Assembly: GCA_013215385.1 (NCBI GenBank)
Contig: JABSOY010000019.1
Span: 27,369-91,368, forward strand
From: Colwellia sp.
GTDB lineage: Bacteria > Pseudomonadota > Gammaproteobacteria > Enterobacterales > Alteromonadaceae
DNA: 64,000 nt
Reading direction: 5' to 3'
In this document: in pieces, positions 58,341 to 64,000 of the stretch
How positions within the stretch are numbered: position 1 is the stretch's first letter
How the letters are laid out: every line of letters begins with the position of its first letter
Notes under the pieces: generated by a model
Told to the model about the DNA's origin: nothing
The model's database searches: none
The model's input: the letters and a program-made list of their open reading frames with translations, nothing else
Program-made: the position numbers and the translations under genes

Positions 58341-60503
58341 TTGAACGATGACCAAAGTGTAAAATTTAACACCGTTAATGATCAAGAGGTGGCTTTAAAA
58401 GAAATTTTAACGCCGTTGTGGTCGCGACGGTGGAAAATTATATTTTGTACATTATTAATCTCATCACTGGTCGCCTTTTACGTTTCTCTTTTAAAACCTT
58501 CCTTTAAGGCGACTGCTATCTTACAAATAGGTAGTAATAAGCCTGCTAATACCTTGTCGATTAATGAAGCTTTTAATGAGTCTAGCGCCAGTAAAGAGCA
58601 GGTCAAAACTCAATATGAACTTTTAAAATCACGGAAGTTTGCTGAACGTGTAATTGTGAGTTTAAACTTAGTTGAACATGAAGAGTTTAATCGTGGTAAA
58701 TACAACGACAAAATCAGTTTTTTTTCTGATATAGGCAAAAAAAATATCACGCCTTCCGTGAGTAGTGTCATTTCTGCCTTTAAGGGGCGTTTAACTATTT
58801 CTCCTATTGCAAGTACCGAATTAGTTAAAATTAGCTTTGTTGCGCATTACCCAAAATTGGCTCAGCAAGTTGCGAATCAAATTGGTATCACCTACCTACA
58901 GTATCAAGATGAAATTCATAGTGCTTCGAAAGAGTCAACATCGCAATGGTTAGTCGATCAGCTAGAAGAGCTTGGCAAAAAACTGGAAACGTCAGAGCAA
59001 GCACTACAAGAATATCGTGAAGAAGAAGGTCTTGTTGGCCTTTCTGGTGTTGCAGGTTTGATGTCTGCTGAACTGACAGAATTGACTTCTTCAATGCTTA
59101 AAGCATCGAAGCATGAAGATGATTTAGAGGTGGTTTATCAAAGTATTCAAAAACGTCGGGGAAATACTGCAGACTTATTAGAACTACATGAGATCAGTAA
59201 TCATTCTGGCATAGTAGAGTTACGTCGTTCAGATGAAAAAGTCGCTAGAAAACTTTTTGAACTAGCGAAACGTTATGGTCCTAAGCATCCAAAACGTATA
59301 GCTGTCGAAGCTGAATTAGAATCATTACAAACACTGATTATTCGTAAAGTGAACGAAGTGGTCATTTCTATTGAAAAAGATTACCTGAATTCGGTAGAAA
59401 AGGTCAAAGGGACGAAACAGCGTTTAGCTGAGTCTAAAAAAGACTATTTAAGATTAAGTCGTTTACGGAACAAGCTTTCCCAATTGCAGCGAGAAGTTGA
59501 TACTAATAAAGAACTTTATAATAATTACCTCGTTCGTCTAAAAGAAGCAGATGCGATGGGCAATTACAAAGCAAACTTTTATGTGCGCTTTATTGATAAA
59601 GCTATTGTACCACGTGGCAAATTTGCCCCCAACAAAGCACTGATGGTCATTATTAGTTTTGTGCTCTCATTAGCGATAATCTCTATAATTATTATTATGC
59701 GAGAATTGTTAATGGATACTTTGAATTCACGAAGGAAATTAGAGAACTTTAATGAAGCACCAATTTTAGCTGTGCTGCCTAAATTTAAAAGCTCCAATAA
59801 CGAAAAGAAAGAAGACGCTTATTATACCGATAACCGCTTTATCGAAGCGGTGCGTACATTAAGAACTTCACTCTTATTTAATGGTGAAAGTAAACCAGCG
59901 AAAGTGATAGCCATTACATCCTCAGTACCTAATGAAGGTAAGTCGACAGTCGCTCTACATTTAGCTCGCTCGTTTAGTGAGATGGAAAAAGTGCTGTTAA
60001 TAGAAGCAGACATGCGTCATCCAACGATCGCAAAGAATATGAAAATGAATCCACATCGCCCGGGATTATCAAACTTATTAGCGAAAACACATCAAATTAA
60101 TGAATGTATTATTCGAGATAAAAACTTAAAGTTAGATATTTTAACCTCAGGCATATCTCCTGCAAATCCATTAGCCTTTTTATCGATGAAACGCTTTAAT
60201 ATGTTAATCAAAGTTTTTGGTAACTTCTATGATCGTATTATTATTGAAACCCCGCCAGTAAATGCGGTCAGTGATGCCGTTATTATTTCAAAGCTCGTAG
60301 AAAGCGTACTTTATGTCGTACATGGAGAAAAAACTAGACGTGAACAAATCACTACTGGTTTACGTATGCTTAGACAGGCCAATGCACCTATTGCTGGCGT
60401 TGTTATTAATCACAGTCAAAACATTGATACCGATAAGTATCAAAATAAATATTATAACGATCGCACAAACATCATCAAATTGCCGATTCGTAAACATGGC
60501 TAA
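58341..60503 (+). CDS. Wzc-like polysaccharide co-polymerase and bacterial tyrosine kinase
   Basis: 720 residues from a TTG at 58341 (AAGAG upstream). Wzz domain: TM1 at about 33-52, long coiled coil (about 200-410), TM2 at about 430-455. The BY-kinase domain (about 500-705) has Walker A SSVPNEGKST, Walker A' VLLIEADMRHPT and IIIETPPV. The C-terminal tail has only a few Tyr (YQNKYYNDR) instead of a long Tyr cluster. It should set chain length and drive export through the Wza-like partner. No glycosyltransferase, Wzx or Wzy gene follows; murB comes next. Confidence 0.92.
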   Translation: MNDDQSVKFNTVNDQEVALKEILTPLWSRRWKIIFCTLLISSLVAFYVSLLKPSFKATAILQIGSNKPANTLSINEAFNESSASKEQVKTQYELLKSRKFAERVIVSLNLVEHEEFNRGKYNDKISFFSDIGKKNITPSVSSVISAFKGRLTISPIASTELVKISFVAHYPKLAQQVANQIGITYLQYQDEIHSASKESTSQWLVDQLEELGKKLETSEQALQEYREEEGLVGLSGVAGLMSAELTELTSSMLKASKHEDDLEVVYQSIQKRRGNTADLLELHEISNHSGIVELRRSDEKVARKLFELAKRYGPKHPKRIAVEAELESLQTLIIRKVNEVVISIEKDYLNSVEKVKGTKQRLAESKKDYLRLSRLRNKLSQLQREVDTNKELYNNYLVRLKEADAMGNYKANFYVRFIDKAIVPRGKFAPNKALMVIISFVLSLAIISIIIIMRELLMDTLNSRRKLENFNEAPILAVLPKFKSSNNEKKEDAYYTDNRFIEAVRTLRTSLLFNGESKPAKVIAITSSVPNEGKSTVALHLARSFSEMEKVLLIEADMRHPTIAKNMKMNPHRPGLSNLLAKTHQINECIIRDKNLKLDILTSGISPANPLAFLSMKRFNMLIKVFGNFYDRIIIETPPVNAVSDAVIISKLVESVLYVVHGEKTRREQITTGLRMLRQANAPIAGVVINHSQNIDTDKYQNKYYNDRTNIIKLPIRKHG

Positions 60504-60555
60504 GAATGACAGACTTATTAAACACTATCGCTTATTGTAAACTTAGGTAGAATAA

Positions 60556-61620
60556 GTGACAGTTTTTATCTGCAATGATATTTCAATCGATAATATGAAA
60601 TCACACCAGCACTTCTCTCTGAAAAAAAATAATAGCTTTGCCGTAGCAGCAACGACGCCTGTTATTTATTATCCAAAAAATGAAAAAGAATTACAGTCAC
60701 TGTCCGAAATCACCGAGCATGAATTCTATATTCTTGGAGAGGGCAGCAATACGCTTTTTGTTGAAGATAAGGCCCCGGTAATGATTAAGCCTGAGTTTTT
60801 AGGCATAAGGGTTGAAGAAAGTAACCATTTTTATGATGTACATGTTGCCAGTGGTGAAAATTGGCATAGCTTGGTTTGTTTTTGTATTGAACAAGGCATT
60901 AATGGTTTAGAAAATTTAGCATTGATCCCCGGTAGTGTTGGAGCGGCTCCAGTACAGAATATTGGTGCTTATGGTGTTGAAATAGCTGATTTTATTGAAA
61001 GCGTTACTTGGTTTTGTTTTCAAACAAACAAGTCAGTGTTGTTAAGTAAAGCGCAATGCGAGTTTGATTACCGCGCTAGCATTTTTAAGAAAAGTCTAAA
61101 GAATAAAGGCATTATTACTTATGTTACTTTACGTTTCCCTAAAAATTGGCAGGCTGAACTAAGCTACAAAGGCTTAAGTTGTTTACCTAAAAATAGTAAG
61201 GCAATCGATATCATGGATACCGTGATTGGGATACGAAATAGTAAACTGCCTGATCCTAAGCTTATTCCTAACGCAGGGAGTTTTTTCAAAAATCCGTTAG
61301 TAAGCCCTGATAAATTTTCATTAATGAAAGCGGCTTACCCGAAAATCCCTTACTACCCGCAAGAAGATGGCTCGATAAAACTGGCAGCAGGATGGTTAAT
61401 TGAAGTGTCTGGGTTAAAAGGTTACCAAATGAATGGTGCATCAGTTCACGATCAGCAAGCACTGGTTTTAACAAATTCAAATGCAGCTAGCGGAGCAAGT
61501 ATCAAAAAATTAGCTGAATATGTTCAACGTATAGTTTGTGATCGCTTTGAAATAAGTCTCCAACCAGAAGTTAGAATGATTGCTGAACACGGTGAAATAA
61601 CATTAGGAGATTTAAGCTGA
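60556..61620 (+). CDS. murB: UDP-N-acetylenolpyruvoylglucosamine reductase
   Basis: 354 residues from a GTG at 60556 (AGGT upstream); an ATG at 60595 is the alternative start and fits the E. coli N-terminus better. FAD-binding ILGEGSNTLFVED, GLENLALIPGSVGAAPVQNIGAYG, catalytic Ser in NAGSFFKNP and Glu near the C-terminus (QPEVRM). It makes UDP-MurNAc in the cytoplasm. It forms a tight run murB-birA-coaX, with birA beginning 2 bp after its stop. Confidence 0.96.
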   Translation: MTVFICNDISIDNMKSHQHFSLKKNNSFAVAATTPVIYYPKNEKELQSLSEITEHEFYILGEGSNTLFVEDKAPVMIKPEFLGIRVEESNHFYDVHVASGENWHSLVCFCIEQGINGLENLALIPGSVGAAPVQNIGAYGVEIADFIESVTWFCFQTNKSVLLSKAQCEFDYRASIFKKSLKNKGIITYVTLRFPKNWQAELSYKGLSCLPKNSKAIDIMDTVIGIRNSKLPDPKLIPNAGSFFKNPLVSPDKFSLMKAAYPKIPYYPQEDGSIKLAAGWLIEVSGLKGYQMNGASVHDQQALVLTNSNAASGASIKKLAEYVQRIVCDRFEISLQPEVRMIAEHGEITLGDLS

Positions 61621-61622
61621 TT

Positions 61623-62621
61623 ATGGCAAAAGTAATTAGAGAACAACTCATCCAATATCTAGCAGATGGGCAGTTTGTCTCTGGACAATGGCTTGGTGAG
61701 CAGTTAGGCGTTAGTCGTGCCGCTATCTCAAAACATGTTGCTTCATTAGGAGAAATGGGACTTGATGTCTACAGTGTTACAGGGAAAGGTTATAAGCTTG
61801 CTGAGCCATTGTCATTGCTTGATGAAAACAAAATTCAACAGAAACTTCATACCTTAAAGCAAGAAAATAAAGTTGAAGTACATAATCTGATCGACTCTAC
61901 CAATAGTTACTTATTACGGCGTTTACCTAATCAGAATAAAAACCTGCAAGTTTGCTTAGCTGAATATCAAGATGCGGGTAGGGGACGCAGAGGTCGTCAA
62001 TGGATATCGCCATTTGGTTCGCACATTTATATGTCAATGTACTGGTATTTAGAGCAAGGTATGTCTGCCGCTATGGGATTAAGTGTTGTCGCTGCACTGG
62101 CGGTAAGCGATGCAATAAAAGCACTTTATCAAATTGACGTACAATTAAAATGGCCAAATGACATTTATTATAATGGCGTAAAGCTTGCCGGAATTCTTAT
62201 TGACCTAGAAGGGCAAGCTTTAGAACCTTGCCATTGTGTGATTGGTATTGGTTTGAATATTAATATGCCGAAAAAAAGTGCTGAGCAAGTTGATCAACCC
62301 TGGACGGATTTACAAACTGTTGTTGCAATGGGGAATAGTGGTAAAGTTATTGAAATAGATCGAAATGAATTAGCGACTCGATTAATTGAGAAACTATCAA
62401 TACGTCTTAAACAACACCATGTGCAAGGTTTAAATTCGATGGTTAACGAATGGGCTAAGCAAGACTTCTATTTAAACAAACCCGTTAAACTGATTACCGG
62501 TACACGTGAGAAACTAGGTATTTGTCGTGGTATTAATAATCAAGGCGCTTTGTTATTAGAAACTGACGGACAAATTTCAACTATATATGGTGGCGAAGTG
62601 AGTATGAGAGGCGTTAAATGA
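61623..62621 (+). CDS. birA: Biotin-protein ligase and biotin operon repressor
   Basis: 332 residues. An N-terminal winged helix (about 1-65, LGEQLGVSRAAISKHVASLGEMG) and a central biotin ligase domain with GRGRRGRQWISPFGSHIYMS (biotinyl-AMP loop) and LKWPNDIYYNGVKLAGILIDL, then a C-terminal SH3-like domain. It biotinylates acetyl-CoA carboxylase and represses biotin synthesis genes. Overlaps coaX by 4 bases (ATGA). Confidence 0.97.
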   Translation: MAKVIREQLIQYLADGQFVSGQWLGEQLGVSRAAISKHVASLGEMGLDVYSVTGKGYKLAEPLSLLDENKIQQKLHTLKQENKVEVHNLIDSTNSYLLRRLPNQNKNLQVCLAEYQDAGRGRRGRQWISPFGSHIYMSMYWYLEQGMSAAMGLSVVAALAVSDAIKALYQIDVQLKWPNDIYYNGVKLAGILIDLEGQALEPCHCVIGIGLNINMPKKSAEQVDQPWTDLQTVVAMGNSGKVIEIDRNELATRLIEKLSIRLKQHHVQGLNSMVNEWAKQDFYLNKPVKLITGTREKLGICRGINNQGALLLETDGQISTIYGGEVSMRGVK

Positions 62622-63334
62622 GACTGTTAATTGATGTCGGTAATAGTCGCACGAAGTTTCTTTATGAAAAAAATAATAAATTAACTGCAATAGAGTACAT
62701 TGCAAATGAAGCCATAAATAGCAATTGGCTAACAAAAATATCAGCCAAGGTTGAAAGTATTACCCTTGCAAGTGTCAATAAAAATAACCTAACGGCGATT
62801 TTTTCAAAATATTCTGAACAAAAAAAAATTCCTTTTATGCAAGTTCAAAGCGAAAGTGAACGATTTGGGGTGTTTTCTAGCTATCAGAACCCAACGACTT
62901 TAGGCGTTGACCGCTGGTTAACGTTACTAGCAGCTGCTAGTTTATATAAAAATAACAATGTATTAATCATAGACGCGGGCACTGCTACAACAGCAGATTT
63001 GCTGGATAAAAATGCTTACCATCTCGGTGGTTGGATACTACCTGGCATTGATACCCTTTTCAGCAGCCTGTTAATGAATACAACGAATGTTGCAGCGATT
63101 CAAACGCCGGCTTCCACATTGAACTTTGGAAAAAACACCTCGGAGTGTGTTAATAACGCTTGTTGGGCAGCTACTATTGGTTTTATTGAGCAAGCAATTA
63201 AACAAACAAAAAAACAATTGGTGTTAGATAAAGTATTGATTACCGGAGGAAATGCCGAAGGAATAAGTAGGCTGTTAACAGTTGAGCATAACGTAATTGA
63301 TAAATTAGTATTTTTTGGCATGCAACGCTTTTAA
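62618..63334 (+). CDS. coaX: Type III pantothenate kinase
   Basis: 238 residues. Phosphate motifs LLIDVGNSRTKF and IDAGTATTADLLD, plus LGVDRWLTLLAA. It phosphorylates pantothenate, the first step of coenzyme A synthesis, and unlike CoaA is not inhibited by CoA and needs a monovalent cation. The birA-coaX pair is common in gammaproteobacteria with type III kinases. Confidence 0.96.
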   Translation: MRLLIDVGNSRTKFLYEKNNKLTAIEYIANEAINSNWLTKISAKVESITLASVNKNNLTAIFSKYSEQKKIPFMQVQSESERFGVFSSYQNPTTLGVDRWLTLLAAASLYKNNNVLIIDAGTATTADLLDKNAYHLGGWILPGIDTLFSSLLMNTTNVAAIQTPASTLNFGKNTSECVNNACWAATIGFIEQAIKQTKKQLVLDKVLITGGNAEGISRLLTVEHNVIDKLVFFGMQRF

Positions 63335-63380
63335 CTAAACTTTAACGTGATTTTATCCAAGAGCAATATCCTTTTTTGTT

Positions 63381-63406
63381 GTTTGATGGCTAAAAAAACA
63401 TCAAAC
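63381..63406. repeat. 8-bp hairpin after coaX
   Basis: GTTTGATG (63381-63388), 10-base A-rich loop, CATCAAAC (63399-63406). A T-run begins only 13 bases later (63420), so it is a poor terminator on this strand. Confidence 0.4.
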
Positions 63407-63439
63407 GGTCAAAAACATGGTTTTTTTTTGTTTTACCAC

Positions 63440-63468
63440 TTGCAAGGCGCAAAACATTCCACTAGAAT
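63440..63468 (+). promoter_or_regulatory. Promoter of the tRNA-tuf operon
   Basis: TTGCAA (63440-63445), 17 bp, TAGAAT (63463-63468), then GC-rich GCACC typical of stringently controlled discriminators. It is 19 bp before the first tRNA. Confidence 0.75.
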
Positions 63469-63487
63469 TCGCACCACTTAATGTAGT

Positions 63488-63563
<76 letters not shown>

Positions 63564-63587
63564 TTAATAAAATTATTGTAAAGTTAT

Positions 63588-63672
63588 GGAGGGGTTCCCG
63601 AGTGGCCAAAGGGATCAGATTGTAAATCTGACGGCTCAGCCTTCGGTGGTTCGAATCCACCTCCCTCCACCA
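63588..63672 (+). tRNA. tRNA-Tyr (anticodon GTA)
   Basis: 85 bases including CCA, with the long variable arm of bacterial tRNA-Tyr. Acceptor GGAGGGG/CCTCCC pairing, anticodon loop TTGTAAA, T-loop TTCGAATC. Confidence 0.97.
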
Positions 63673-63695
63673 CTTTACAATAATAAAGATAGAAA

Positions 63696-63769
63696 GCGGG
63701 CGTCGTATAGTGGTAATACCTTAGCCTTCCAAGCTAAAGCTGCGAGTTCGATTCTCGCCGCCCGCTCCA
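63696..63769 (+). tRNA. tRNA-Gly (anticodon TCC)
   Basis: 74 bases ending TCCA. Acceptor GCGGGCG/CGCCCGC, anticodon loop CTTCCAA, T-loop TTCGATTC. Confidence 0.97.
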
Positions 63770-63782
63770 TCTTTATGTGAAT

Positions 63783-63858
63783 GCTGATATGGCTCAGTTG
63801 GTAGAGCGCACCCTTGGTAAGGGTGAGGTCGGCAGTTCGAATCTGCCTATCAGCACCA
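63783..63858 (+). tRNA. tRNA-Thr (anticodon GGT)
   Basis: 76 bases including CCA. Acceptor GCTGATA/TATCAGC, anticodon loop TTGGTAA, T-loop TTCGAATC. Last tRNA before tuf. Confidence 0.97.
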
Positions 63859-63903
63859 TTTCTAAAGAATTTCTATCAAACTAAATTTATTAATTTTTGT
63901 TAA

Positions 63904-64000
<97 letters not shown>

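Overview
The window looks like a low-GC marine gammaproteobacterium of the Alteromonadales, most likely Colwelliaceae (Colwellia/Thalassotalea type). That rests on recalled gene content: an argCBFG-argH cluster whose argH is fused to an acetyltransferase domain, a FabY-type ketoacyl synthase, mepM-like/anmK divergent from tyrS, and the tRNA-Thr/Tyr/Gly/Thr-tuf operon. No database search was possible.

Layout. 1-1808 (minus): CadC-like membrane regulator, cut by the left edge. 2048-9667 (minus): a ribosomal-peptide (graspetide) cluster. 10144-23196: uvrA and yajR, then a Gre-like factor, fadH, an MCP, pssA, an oxygenase, a thioesterase and ssb. 23763-25938: a frameshifted hypothetical gene, a second MCP and a small protein. 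26135-30129: anmK and an M23 peptidase, divergent from tyrS. 30521-33320: small hypotheticals, lipoprotein, RraB-like protein and outer-membrane barrel. 33373-38788 (minus): TRIC channel, CbiB-like protein, mtnN, DUF3313 lipoprotein, DUF2726 protein, dUTPase and a barrel. 39284-42520: tricorn-like S41 protease. 42953-47208: KAS III, AraC/GlxA regulator and FabY. 47390-56274: arginine biosynthesis, argE divergent from argCBFG-argH(A)-argA. 56541-60503: three-gene polysaccharide export set. 60556-63334: murB-birA-coaX. 63488-64000: tRNA-tuf operon.

Main system. At 7036-7209 (minus), too short for routine gene calling, lies a 57-residue precursor. It has the PFFxxFLE leader motif of microviridins, a double-glycine site (VTGG) and the core TMKYPSDGDE. 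That core is nearly the marinostatin sequence, but has Lys where marinostatin has Arg and microviridins have Lys. Two overlapping ATP-grasp ligase genes follow, one lactam-type (MdnB/MvdC-like) and one lactone-type (MdnC/MvdD-like). A peptidase-containing ABC exporter with an intact Cys/His/Asp triad and an HlyD-type adaptor complete the set. A second unannotated peptide (8006-8146) has a class II microcin-type leader ending VSGS. Three copies of a roughly 120-130 bp element precede the exporter, the precursor and the adaptor. Their blocks A and B are exactly 64 bp apart in all three, so the cluster looks like a small regulon. An intrinsic terminator between precursor and ligases probably sets their expression ratio.
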